This document shows, piece by piece, positions 7,065-13,868 of a DNA stretch of 19,981 nucleotides. Origin of the DNA: an uncultured Rhodoplanes sp. (GTDB taxonomy: Bacteria > Pseudomonadota > Alphaproteobacteria > Rhizobiales > Xanthobacteraceae); contig CAKZHN010000266.1 in assembly GCA_936924235.1 (NCBI GenBank), positions 1 through 19,981 of the forward strand, written 5' to 3'. Under the pieces are notes generated by a model. That model saw only the letters and a list, made by a program, of their open reading frames with translations. It made no database searches and was not told the DNA's origin. How positions within the stretch are numbered: the first letter of the stretch is position 1; each line of letters begins with the position of its first letter. A program made the position numbers and the translations under genes.

Positions 7065-8045
7065 ATGCCGGCATTGGCCCGCGGCGCGGCTGTGGCCGCT
7101 GCACTGTTGTTTCAAGGAACCATCGCGGCGCAGGCGCAGAGCTGGCCGACCCGTGCCGTGACCATGGTGGTGCCGTTCGCGGCGGGCGGCGGCACCGACG
7201 TGCTCGGCCGCATCGTGGGGCGGCGCCTGTCCGAGACGCTCGGCCAGCAGGTGATCATCGAGAATGTCGGCGGCGCCGGCGGCATGATGGGCTCGGCGCG
7301 CGTCGCGAAGTCGTCGCCCGACGGCTACCAGTTCGTGCTCGGCAGCCGGGCCGACGCCATCAACCAGACGCTCTACAAGACGCCGCTCTACAGCCTTGTC
7401 AACGATCTCGATCCGGTGGTGCTGGTCGCCGACCAGCCGACCGTGATGGTGGCGCGCAAGGATCTGCCGGTGAACGGCCTGCAGGAGTTCATCGCCTACG
7501 CCAAGGCCAACCAGGGCAAGATGCAGTTCGGCTCGGCCGGCGCAGGCTCGACCGGCTTCATCGACTGCGCGCTGTTCAACGCGGCGATCGGCGTCACCAT
7601 CACGCATGTGCCGTATCGCGGCGGGGGACCGGCGATGCAGGACCTGATGGGAGGGCGCATCGACTACTTCTGCACGCTGACCGGCACCGCGGTGCCGCAG
7701 ATCGAGAACGGCTCGATCAAGGCGGTCGCGGCGATGACGCGCGAGCGCGCGCCGATGCTGCCGAACGTGCCGAGCACATGGGAGCAGGGCTTCAAGGCCT
7801 TCGAAGCCTCGACCTGGTTCGGCTTCTATGTACCGAAGGGCACGCCCGCTGCCGTGATCAAGCGGCTGCGCGATGCCACCGATGAAGCCCTCGACACGCC
7901 GTCAGTGCAGGAGCAGTTGCTGAAGTCCGGCTCGATTGCCGTCTCGCGCGACCGCCGCTCGACGGACTATCTCAAGAGCTTCACCGCAATCGAGATCGAA
8001 AAGAACGGCGCGCCGATCAAGGCGGCGGGCATGTCGATCGAGTAG
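7065..8045 (+). CDS. Tripartite tricarboxylate transporter substrate-binding protein (Bug/TctC family)
   Basis: A 326-residue periplasmic protein. Residues 1-24 are a signal peptide with an Ala-rich core and cleavage predicted at AQA|QS. The mature protein opens with SWPTRAVTMVVPFAAGGGTD, the hallmark of Bug proteins, and continues with the family's conserved ENVGGAGGMMG and PYRGGGPAMQDLMGG segments. These proteins bind carboxylates or related small molecules through two bridging water molecules. The ATG at 7065 follows GGGGAGG (7053-7059); the frame is open further upstream but without a good start. No TctA or TctB membrane genes are in the window, which is usual for Bug proteins: most are orphans. 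Ligand unknown. It converges on the RidA-like gene with a 30-base gap. Confidence 0.95.
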   Translation: MPALARGAAVAAALLFQGTIAAQAQSWPTRAVTMVVPFAAGGGTDVLGRIVGRRLSETLGQQVIIENVGGAGGMMGSARVAKSSPDGYQFVLGSRADAINQTLYKTPLYSLVNDLDPVVLVADQPTVMVARKDLPVNGLQEFIAYAKANQGKMQFGSAGAGSTGFIDCALFNAAIGVTITHVPYRGGGPAMQDLMGGRIDYFCTLTGTAVPQIENGSIKAVAAMTRERAPMLPNVPSTWEQGFKAFEASTWFGFYVPKGTPAAVIKRLRDATDEALDTPSVQEQLLKSGSIAVSRDRRSTDYLKSFTAIEIEKNGAPIKAAGMSIE

Positions 8046-8075
8046 GAGGCGAATGCCGCCGGAGCGATTGGCTCG

Positions 8076-8528
8076 TCACTTGGCCCCGACGACCGCGATA
8101 CCCTGGATTTCGATCAGCAGGCCGGGCGCGGCCAGGCTCGACACGGTGATCAGCGCGCTTGCCGGGAAGCACTCCTTGAAAATTTCCTTTCGCATTTCGG
8201 TGAGCTTTTCGCCGTAGCGCACGTCCGTGATGAACACGGTCATGGTGACCATGTCCTTCAGGCCGGTGCCGCCGTTCGCCTTGATGGTCTTGTCCAGTGA
8301 TTCGAAGATCGCGCGCGCCTGGCCCTCGAAGTTGAGTTGCGGCGAGCCGGTCTGCCCGCCGAGCCACAGCGTCCTGCCGCCCTCGGTGCTCACGGCGCGC
8401 GAGAAAGAGCGCGCCTGCGCAAGAGGATCTGGGGCATAGCATTCTTTTGCGAAGACGGGCGCCGCGAGCAACAGGCTGACGGCTGCAACGGTGCCGACAA
8501 AATTCAGAGTGCGAGAGCAATGAATCAT
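8076..8528 (-). CDS. Exported RidA (YjgF/YER057c/UK114) family protein
   Basis: 150 residues. Positions 1-27 form a signal peptide (hydrophobic core AAVSLLLAAP, cleavage at VFA|KE), followed by a single RidA-fold domain (about 40-147) with the family's LWLGGQTG, MVTMTVFITDV and LIEIQGIAVV segments. Cytosolic RidA hydrolyses reactive enamine/imine intermediates from PLP enzymes using an Arg (R105 in E. coli). Here the matching position in FPASALITV is S124, so imine deaminase activity is unlikely, although the Glu matching E120 is kept (E140). The mature protein has two Cys (C30, C120) that could form a periplasmic disulfide. ATG is preceded by AGGGAGG (8534-8540 on this strand) at ideal spacing. 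Function of periplasmic Rid proteins is poorly known. Confidence 0.92.
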   Translation of the reverse strand: MIHCSRTLNFVGTVAAVSLLLAAPVFAKECYAPDPLAQARSFSRAVSTEGGRTLWLGGQTGSPQLNFEGQARAIFESLDKTIKANGGTGLKDMVTMTVFITDVRYGEKLTEMRKEIFKECFPASALITVSSLAAPGLLIEIQGIAVVGAK

Positions 8529-8643
8529 GGATGCCTCCCTGTCGCGTCCGGCGCGACGAGCGAAGCTTAGCGTCTCCGGCTGAGAGCGAAAACGCCGAGA
8601 TTTGGCCCGGCTGCCGCTTTCGAAGCGGACGCCTTGGTCGTCC

Positions 8644-8937
8644 TCAGTGCGGACGCCCGCCCCAGAAGTGCGTCTGCTTCGGATCGCTGATCATGGCGTC
8701 GAGCGCATCGCGAAGCGCCGTGAGGTTGGCAACGCTGGTGACGACGCGCGCCCTGACGACGGCTTCGAGTTCCACCTTGCGGTCGCCGAACAGCGGGCCG
8801 GTCTTGGGGCGCCAATGCGTGAAGGTCAGTGTCGCGAGATTCCCGCTGACGTGGATGTTGAAATGGCCGCTGCACAGAGTTTCCTGGATATTGTCCGGAT
8901 CGATCGTCGAAACATGCTGAATCGACAGTTCGGTCAT
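8644..8937 (-). CDS. Small conserved-looking protein of unknown function
   Basis: 97 residues, MTELSIQHV to FWGGRPH. I chose ATG 8937 because GGGAG (8944-8948) lies six bases before it; a TTG two codons upstream is also possible. No signal peptide or membrane helix. It appears to be a small alpha/beta protein: beta-type stretches (FNIHVSGNLATLTFTHW, ELEAVVRARVVTS) followed by a helix (NLTALRDALDAMI). That beta-beta-helix ending loosely recalls DUF3467-like small proteins, but I would not assign it. The 115-base gap to the RidA-like gene downstream on the same strand means they could be co-transcribed, but nothing shows a shared role. Confidence 0.75.
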   Translation of the reverse strand: MTELSIQHVSTIDPDNIQETLCSGHFNIHVSGNLATLTFTHWRPKTGPLFGDRKVELEAVVRARVVTSVANLTALRDALDAMISDPKQTHFWGGRPH

Positions 8938-9057
8938 TGCCAACTCCCAAAATTGCCCGTGACAAGTTGCTCATGGTCGGTGCGCCTCACGATCGCGCCG
9001 CCGGTACCCGGATGCGCTTTGCGGTCGCGTTGAGGCGTAACGGCACGTCAACGCACG

Positions 9058-9082
9058 ACACGCCGGTTCGGTGCCGGCGTGT
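9058..9082. terminator. Hairpin downstream of the MetE-like gene
   Basis: Perfect 9-bp stem ACACGCCGG (9058-9066) / CCGGCGTGT (9074-9082) with a 7-base loop, in the gap between the minus-strand genes ending at 9193 and starting at 8937. A CACGG...CCGTG pair lies alongside (about 9091-9113). No T-run follows on either strand, so it may be a Rho-dependent end, an RNA-stabilising structure or a processing site rather than a classic terminator. Confidence 0.4.
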
Positions 9083-9192
9083 TCACGCATCACGGTATGC
9101 GCAAGCGTGCCGTGACAATCGAGCCACACGTTGGCAGCGGGGCCGACAAGCTTCGCGGGCTCAAATGTGTCGGCTCTGCGGAGAAATGACGG

Positions 9193-10245
9193 TCAGGAGG
9201 TCGCGATGGCCTGCTGGTGTTCCTTCAGCACGCTCGGCAAATCCTTCGGTGGCACGCGGCCGAAGCCGCAATAGCCCGCGACGCCGAAGTCCGGCAGGAA
9301 CTTGCGCGCCATGGCGATGCGCTCCTTGAAGCCGTCCATGTGATGGACCACGCCGAGATAGACGCGCGCGCCGCGCGGCTTGAGATTCTTCAGCGGCGCG
9401 AAGAAATTCTCGCCGACATCGGGCAGCACCGGAATGTGAATCCAGTCGACGCGGCGGCCCGAGGCCTCGATGATGCCGTTGGCGAGCGCGACAGTCGCGC
9501 CCAGATCGGGCGGCGCAAAGCGCGGCCAGCCGCCGAGCGTGCCGAAGCAGAGGTGATAGCCAAGCAGCACGGTCTCCGGGATGCCCTTCGACAGGATGCG
9601 GAACTGCGCGGAATTGCGCTCGACCGCGTCGGCGGCGGAAAAGCCCTGCACCGCGCCGTAGGCGTCCTGCACCTCGGTCGAGCAATCCCACTGGATGGCG
9701 AGATCGTCGTTGGGAATCTTGCTGACAATCATCGCGGCTTCGGCGGCGAGCGCGTCGGTGAAGCCCGGCCTGATCTTTGCGAGATCGGCGTGGTTCGGGA
9801 AGATGCGCGGCGGCAGCGCGCTGTTGACCGAGGCGAGCGACACCTGAAAGCGCAGATGCTTGGGCAGCACGCCCTTCTCGCGCAGCGTCTTGAACACAAA
9901 GTAGGAGTTGATGGCGTCGCGGGCATAGCCGATGCGCCAGCCCGGATCGCCGAAGCGCACGCGCTCGACGCCGTCCTTGACCTTGAACCACCAGGCCTCG
10001 GAGGCATTGCGCGGAAACTGCTTCTCGACGCCGTTCTCGTCCGGCCCGGGCCGCTGCACCGCCTCGAGCTCGGGATGGCCCGACAGCACCTGGTAGTGGA
10101 TGCGGCTGATCCAGTGCTTGCGCGGCCCGACCTCGCCGTCGGGGAGCGTCTTGAGCGCAGCGCCGAGCGGCGCACCGAACTCACGAAACACCTCCTCGAC
10201 GCTGTCGAGGGGAATGCTGCCGACCAGCAGAGCGTCCGTAGCCAA
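9193..10245 (-). CDS. MetE C-terminal/UROD-like TIM-barrel protein, function unknown
   Basis: 350 residues, cytoplasmic, no signal peptide. It opens with a strand and LPDGEVGPRKHWISR, has QWDCSTEV (D187, C188), GYHLCFGTLGG (H231, C233) and ends near GVAGYCGFGR (C326). The spacing of an HxC pair and a late Cys matches the zinc ligands of cobalamin-independent methionine synthase (MetE), so this looks like a member of the UROD/MetE-like superfamily that may bind Zn and act on a thiol or methyl substrate. The N-terminal half of real MetE is absent, so it is not a methionine synthase. Start is TTG 10245 with GGGAGG six bases upstream; no ATG in this frame fits. It follows htpG on the same strand by 110 bases, with no evident functional link. 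Superfamily call moderately sure; function unknown. Confidence 0.85.
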   Translation of the reverse strand: MATDALLVGSIPLDSVEEVFREFGAPLGAALKTLPDGEVGPRKHWISRIHYQVLSGHPELEAVQRPGPDENGVEKQFPRNASEAWWFKVKDGVERVRFGDPGWRIGYARDAINSYFVFKTLREKGVLPKHLRFQVSLASVNSALPPRIFPNHADLAKIRPGFTDALAAEAAMIVSKIPNDDLAIQWDCSTEVQDAYGAVQGFSAADAVERNSAQFRILSKGIPETVLLGYHLCFGTLGGWPRFAPPDLGATVALANGIIEASGRRVDWIHIPVLPDVGENFFAPLKNLKPRGARVYLGVVHHMDGFKERIAMARKFLPDFGVAGYCGFGRVPPKDLPSVLKEHQQAIATS

Positions 10246-10355
10246 GGGTTGCCTCCCATATTTTTATGGCGAGGGCAGTTATGTCACGGCCAAGCGGCTG
10301 GCGGAATGGCGCGGTCGGATGGGCGCCGGGCGTACAGCGCAGATCAGATCCTGGA

Positions 10356-12278
10356 TCAGTCTTTCGCGGCCGACCGCACCCCGCGGCTGATCAGCCGCGC
10401 CAGCCGCACCGAGAACGCCTTGGCGTCGGCAGGCCTATCGCCGTCGAGCACGCGCGCCTCGTCGTAGAGGAGGTGGGCAGCGTCCTCCTTGAAGGCGTTG
10501 TCGCCGTCGAGCGCGGCGAGCGAGGTCACCAGCTCGTGGCGCGCGTTGAGTTCCAGCACCGGCTTCGCCGCCGAGACGGCCCGGCCGGAGCCTGCGAGCA
10601 GCTTTTCCAGCGCGCGATCGGGGCCGCCTTCCGGCGCGACCAAGCACACCGCGCTGTCGGTGAGGCGGTCGGAGACGCGTACGTCGGAGACCGCGTCGCC
10701 GAGCGTGAGCTTCACGAAGGCGATGAAGTTCGTCACCGCCTCGTTGGCCTCGGGCTTGGTTTCGGTGGTGTTGTCGAGCAGCGGGATCAGGGCAAGATCA
10801 GCCGCGCCCTGCGTCACCGAGCGGAACGGCTTGCCGTCGAACGACGGATTGTAGGTGACCCACATGCTGTCGACGATGTCGGACAGCAGCAACACCTCGA
10901 TGCCACGCGCGCGGAAGCCTTCGAGATGCGGCGAGGTCTCGATCTGGGCCTGGTTCTCGCCGGCGATGTAGTAGATCGCAGTCTGGTTGGTTTTCAGCCC
11001 GGCAACATAGTCCTTGAGGCTCCGTCGCGCCTCGGTCGGCTGCGCCGTGGAGCGGAAGCGCGACAGCGCCAGCAGCGCGTCGCGGCGCTCGTGGTCCTCG
11101 TAGATGCCTTCCTTCAGCACCGGGCCGAACTGGTCCCAGATCTTGCCATAGGCTTCAGTGTTGCTGTCGGCGAGCTTTTCCAGGTCGCTCAGCACGCGGC
11201 CGGTGACGCTCTTCTTTATGGCGGCGAGGATCGGGCTGGTCTGGATCATCTCGCGCGACAGGCTCAAGGGCAGATCCGCCGAATCCACGATGCCGCGCAC
11301 GAAGCGCAGGTAGTGGGGCAGGATCTCGGCATCGCCGGTGATGAACACGCGCTTGACGTAGAGCTTCATCCGGCTCTTGCGGCCGGGATCGTAGAGGTCG
11401 AACGGGCGGGCGCTTGGCACGAAGGCCAGCGTCGTGAACTCGTGGCGGCCTTCGGCGCGGAAATGCACGGTGAGGGCGGGCTCGTCGAACTGGCCTGCGA
11501 CGCTGCGATAGAAGTCGGTGTATTCCTCGGGCTTGATCTCGGTGCGCGGCCGGGTCCAGAGCGCTGCGCCATCGGCCACTTCAGTGGGCTCGGCGCCGGG
11601 TTTCTCGATGATCGCAATCGGCACCGGCACGTGGCCGGAATTGGCGCGCACGATGCGCTCGATGCTGAAGCGCTCGGTGTAGGACTTGGCGTCCTCCATC
11701 AGGTGCAGCACCACGCGCGTCCCGCGTGCGGGCGCGGCAGCCGCGTCGGCCGGCGCGACCGTGTAGGTGCCCTTGCCATCGGACGACCACTGCCAGGCTT
11801 CGTTCGTGCCCGCGCGGTGCGAGATCACGTCGACGCGGTCCGCCACCATGAAGGCCGAATAGAATCCGACGCCGAACTGGCCGATCAGTGTGGCGCTCTC
11901 GCCGGTCTTCTCGCTGGCTTTGGCGGCCTCCAGCCGCTCCATGAAGGCCTTGGTGCCGGAGCGCGCGATCGTGCCGAGCGCGTCGACCAGCTCGTCATGG
12001 TTCATGCCGATGCCGTTGTCCTCGATCACGAGCTCGCGCTTGTCGGCATCGATCGCGATCGTTATGCGCGGCTTGGCGTCGTCGCCGAGCAGCGCCGGAT
12101 TGGCGATGGCGTCGTAGCGCAATCGTTCGCAGGCGTCGGCGGCGTTCGAGATCAGCTCGCGGAGAAAGACGTCCTTGTCGGAGTAGACCGAGTGCACCAT
12201 CAGATGCAGCAGCCGCGACACATCGGCCTCGAAGGCGCGGCTTTCGGTCTTGGTGTTGGCGGTCGCAGTGTCGGTCAT
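10356..12278 (-). CDS. htpG: Hsp90-family molecular chaperone HtpG
   Basis: 640 residues, the usual length for bacterial Hsp90. The N-terminal GHKL ATPase domain (about 15-230) has catalytic E41 and Mg-binding N45 in FLRELISNAADA, D87 in EDNGIGMNHDEL, and the glycine-rich IGQFGVGFYSAFMVADRV lid region. The middle domain (about 245-500) includes LYVKRVFI and LRFVRGIVDSADLPLSLSRE, followed by the C-terminal dimerisation domain. It folds client proteins in the cytoplasm as an ATP-driven homodimer. The ATG start gives the standard N-terminus; its Shine-Dalgarno is weak. An RpoH-type promoter (12313-12341) sits just upstream, which fits heat-shock control. It is monocistronic or leads into the MetE-like gene 110 bases downstream. 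Confidence 0.98.
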   Translation of the reverse strand: MTDTATANTKTESRAFEADVSRLLHLMVHSVYSDKDVFLRELISNAADACERLRYDAIANPALLGDDAKPRITIAIDADKRELVIEDNGIGMNHDELVDALGTIARSGTKAFMERLEAAKASEKTGESATLIGQFGVGFYSAFMVADRVDVISHRAGTNEAWQWSSDGKGTYTVAPADAAAAPARGTRVVLHLMEDAKSYTERFSIERIVRANSGHVPVPIAIIEKPGAEPTEVADGAALWTRPRTEIKPEEYTDFYRSVAGQFDEPALTVHFRAEGRHEFTTLAFVPSARPFDLYDPGRKSRMKLYVKRVFITGDAEILPHYLRFVRGIVDSADLPLSLSREMIQTSPILAAIKKSVTGRVLSDLEKLADSNTEAYGKIWDQFGPVLKEGIYEDHERRDALLALSRFRSTAQPTEARRSLKDYVAGLKTNQTAIYYIAGENQAQIETSPHLEGFRARGIEVLLLSDIVDSMWVTYNPSFDGKPFRSVTQGAADLALIPLLDNTTETKPEANEAVTNFIAFVKLTLGDAVSDVRVSDRLTDSAVCLVAPEGGPDRALEKLLAGSGRAVSAAKPVLELNARHELVTSLAALDGDNAFKEDAAHLLYDEARVLDGDRPADAKAFSVRLARLISRGVRSAAKD

Positions 12279-12312
12279 CGCAGATCAGGTCCCAGCAATT
12301 TTGCCGCGCAGG

Positions 12313-12341
12313 AAATGGCGAGAAACGCGTGAGAATTCAAG
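12313..12341 (-). promoter_or_regulatory. RpoH (sigma-32)-type promoter of htpG
   Basis: On the minus strand: -35 box CTTGAA (12341-12336), 15-base spacer, -10 box CGCCATTT (12320-12313). This fits the sigma-32 consensus CTTGAA-N13-15-CCCCATNT with one mismatch in the -10 box. The expected start of transcription is about 30 bases before the htpG ATG. Boxes and spacing are seen; RpoH dependence is inferred from the match and the nature of the gene. Confidence 0.75.
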
Positions 12342-12408
12342 GCTGAAAGTGTAACGCGAACGCGGAAATGGCGGCTTGTCCCCGGGCCGGGGAGCGAAAT
12401 CGGTTGTG

Positions 12409-12426
12409 GAATCAACTATCTGATTC
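12409..12426. promoter_or_regulatory. Small palindrome upstream of the microprotein gene
   Basis: GAATCA-ACTATC-TGATTC, perfect 6-bp arms with a 6-bp centre, in the divergent interval between htpG and the 12571 gene and immediately before a sigma-54-like element. It could be an operator; no known factor is assigned. Confidence 0.35.
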
Positions 12427-12430
12427 TGTT

Positions 12431-12446
12431 TGGCAATTTTTGTGCT
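12431..12446 (+). promoter_or_regulatory. Possible sigma-54 (RpoN) promoter
   Basis: TGGCAATTTTTGTGCT has the essential GG (12432-12433) and GC (12444-12445) dinucleotides with exactly 10 bases between them, and matches 9 of 12 informative positions of TGGCACG-N4-TTGCW. It points toward the microprotein gene at 12571. No activator site was identified, so this is tentative. Confidence 0.35.
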
Positions 12447-12500
12447 GTGACGTTCCGCACTTCAATCTTCCGCAACGCGGGAGCAATCTACTTGCGAGGC

Positions 12501-12564
12501 TTGGAATTACGAGACCTTGGAATTGCGGGACTTTTTGGAATTGGGAGACTTGGAGTTTTAGGGG
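12501..12564 (+). repeat. Degenerate direct repeats in the leader of the microprotein gene
   Basis: Four imperfect copies of a 15-18-base unit starting at 12501, 12517, 12535 and 12550. The first three begin TTGGAATT and end in GAGAC or GGGAC; the last begins TTGGAGTT and merges into the ribosome-binding site AGGGGA (12560-12565). Each copy has a purine-rich, Shine-Dalgarno-like end. Confidence 0.6.
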
Positions 12565-12570
12565 AACACC

Positions 12571-12810
12571 ATGTCAAATCATTTCGAGCTGGATCATTCT
12601 TCGTTCTTCACCGTCGTCGGCGCTCCCTACATTGCCGAGCACCATGGCGACGCGCGCAGCCACTACCATCAGGATGAAGTGGAAAGCAGCCACGGTGCCG
12701 GCATCGCGGGGTTGTGGCTGGCGTTCTACGCGGTGATCGCGATTGTGGCGCTTGCGGGCCAGAGCGGCGCCGGCCGGGCCGTTGAGCTGGCCGCGGCCCT
12801 CGTGAAGTAG
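12571..12810 (+). CDS. His-rich single-pass membrane microprotein, function unknown
   Basis: 79 residues. The first 41 residues are hydrophilic and carry seven His (4, 9, 24, 25, 31, 33, 41) plus several Asp/Glu, a possible metal-binding face. Residues about 44-63 (GIAGLWLAFYAVIAIVALAG) form one transmembrane helix, and a short amphipathic tail follows. With no signal peptide the likely topology cannot be settled. The ATG is well supported by AGGGGA five bases upstream, and a hairpin at 12824-12856 follows the stop, which argues for a real short transcription unit. I do not recognise a family. A sigma-54-like element and repeats lie upstream. Confidence 0.7.
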   Translation: MSNHFELDHSSFFTVVGAPYIAEHHGDARSHYHQDEVESSHGAGIAGLWLAFYAVIAIVALAGQSGAGRAVELAAALVK

Positions 12811-12823
12811 CAGCGAATACGAA

Positions 12824-12856
12824 AACAGCGAGTGGTCAGACCAGCCACCCGCTGTT
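12824..12856. terminator. Bidirectional terminator between convergent genes
   Basis: Stem AACAGCG (12824-12830) with CGCTGTT (12850-12856), continued after one mismatch by GTGG (12832-12835) and CCAC (12845-12848), loop of nine bases. The plus strand continues CGCTTTCTCCC; the minus strand continues TTTTCGTATTCG, so it can serve both the microprotein gene and the Crp/Fnr gene, which converge here. Confidence 0.65.
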
Positions 12857-12867
12857 CGCTTTCTCCC

Positions 12868-13569
12868 TCACTTCTCGCTGTGCAGCATCTGCATCAGCTC
12901 GGGCACATTGGTCAGCACGAACGCGCCGCGCCGCTTCAGCATCAGGCCCGAACGCTCCAGCGCCTTCATCTCCCGCGCCACCATCTCGCGCCGCGTGCTG
13001 ACGCGGGCCGCGATGTCGGAATGCACCGGCGGCGGCGACACGATGGCCTGCCGCTCGTTGGTCGGGTCCGGCCGCGAGCGCCGCAGCAGCTCGGCGAAGA
13101 TCCGGTGCTTCACATGCATCGACGAGAATTCGTGGACGCGCTGGTCGAGCATGCGGATGCGCGCGACGAGCTGCTGCAGGAGCTGCTCGCTGACATCCGG
13201 ATGATTGTGGATGATCTCGCGGAACACCGGCGCTGGCATCGCCGCGATGGTGGCGTCGGTGATGGCGAGGATGCCGGCCGAGCGCGGCTGGCCGTCGATC
13301 GCCGCCATCTCGCCGAAATAGCCGCCGGCCTCGATGTCGCCGAGGATGATCTCGCGGTCGGGCGAGGGGGTGATCAGCACGCGCACCACGCCGCTGGTGA
13401 GAAAGAAGATGTCGGTGCCGACGTCATTCTGCTCGAGGAGCCACTCCTTGCCCCGGGCGTGGCGCCATTGGCAGCGCCGCTCGAAACCGACCCGGTCCTT
13501 GGCGTCCAGCGAACGCAGGAGGCCGACGCGCTCCAGCGTTTCATGTGGCTTGCTTGCTCGAATATCCAC
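12868..13569 (-). CDS. Crp/Fnr-family transcriptional regulator
   Basis: 233 residues: a cyclic-nucleotide-binding-type beta barrel (about 15-130) with a fairly intact phosphate-binding cassette (GYFGEMAAIDGQPRSAGILA), a dimerisation helix (about 130-160), and a winged helix-turn-helix (about 165-225; HSDIAARVSTRREMVAREMKAL is the recognition unit). No N-terminal Cys cluster is present, so it is not an oxygen-sensing FNR/FixK-type Fe-S protein; the Glu and Arg-Ser of the cassette leave cAMP or a similar ligand possible. Start is GTG 13569, with GAGGG about six bases upstream. It is divergent from the flavin monooxygenase gene across a 299-base gap, so that operon is the natural first candidate target, though Crp-type proteins often act elsewhere. 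Confidence 0.93.
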   Translation of the reverse strand: MDIRASKPHETLERVGLLRSLDAKDRVGFERRCQWRHARGKEWLLEQNDVGTDIFFLTSGVVRVLITPSPDREIILGDIEAGGYFGEMAAIDGQPRSAGILAITDATIAAMPAPVFREIIHNHPDVSEQLLQQLVARIRMLDQRVHEFSSMHVKHRIFAELLRRSRPDPTNERQAIVSPPPVHSDIAARVSTRREMVAREMKALERSGLMLKRRGAFVLTNVPELMQMLHSEK

Positions 13570-13792
13570 GGTGCCCTCGAATCCACCCCGCCCATTGGCC
13601 CCAATATGGGCTGTCTCGCCGGGTCTTTATGCGGCCTAGCTCACACTCGAAATAGAAGCCGTCCGCGCACAGCGGCTGGCTCCCCGGGTCCTCCCGATTG
13701 TTTGGACCGATTGCTTGGAACATGGGCGGTCTGGCACCGACCGGGCGCAGCCGCTTCCATCCGGCGCGCACCATAATTTGCCACCCGTATTT

Positions 13793-13814
13793 TGCAATCG
13801 GAATGCATGCAATC
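13793..13814 (+). promoter_or_regulatory. Direct repeat in the divergent Crp/monooxygenase interval
   Basis: TGCAATC occurs at 13793-13799 and again at 13808-13814, flanking TGCATGCA-like sequence, 55-76 bases before the monooxygenase ATG. It could be part of a regulator site. Apart from this and an imperfect CCCAT...ATGGG dyad near 13592-13611, I see nothing definite in 13570-13868. Confidence 0.25.
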
Positions 13815-13868
13815 CAGGGCCGCAGATGGGGTGCTTTTGCGCCGGTTCCATCGTGCTAACAATGGCCT

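Noticed and set aside
6802..7104. Minus-strand frame with a Cys-containing hydrophobic stretch and Pro-rich tail, overlapping the MFS start
   Set aside because: It looks faintly like a lipoprotein (AFGC), but the only internal ATG leaves too short a signal peptide, the upstream starts lie antisense to the TctC gene, and no ribosome-binding site fits.
10266..12332. Plus-strand open frame of 688 codons opposite htpG
   Set aside because: Antisense shadow of htpG; composition is low-complexity and no family is visible.
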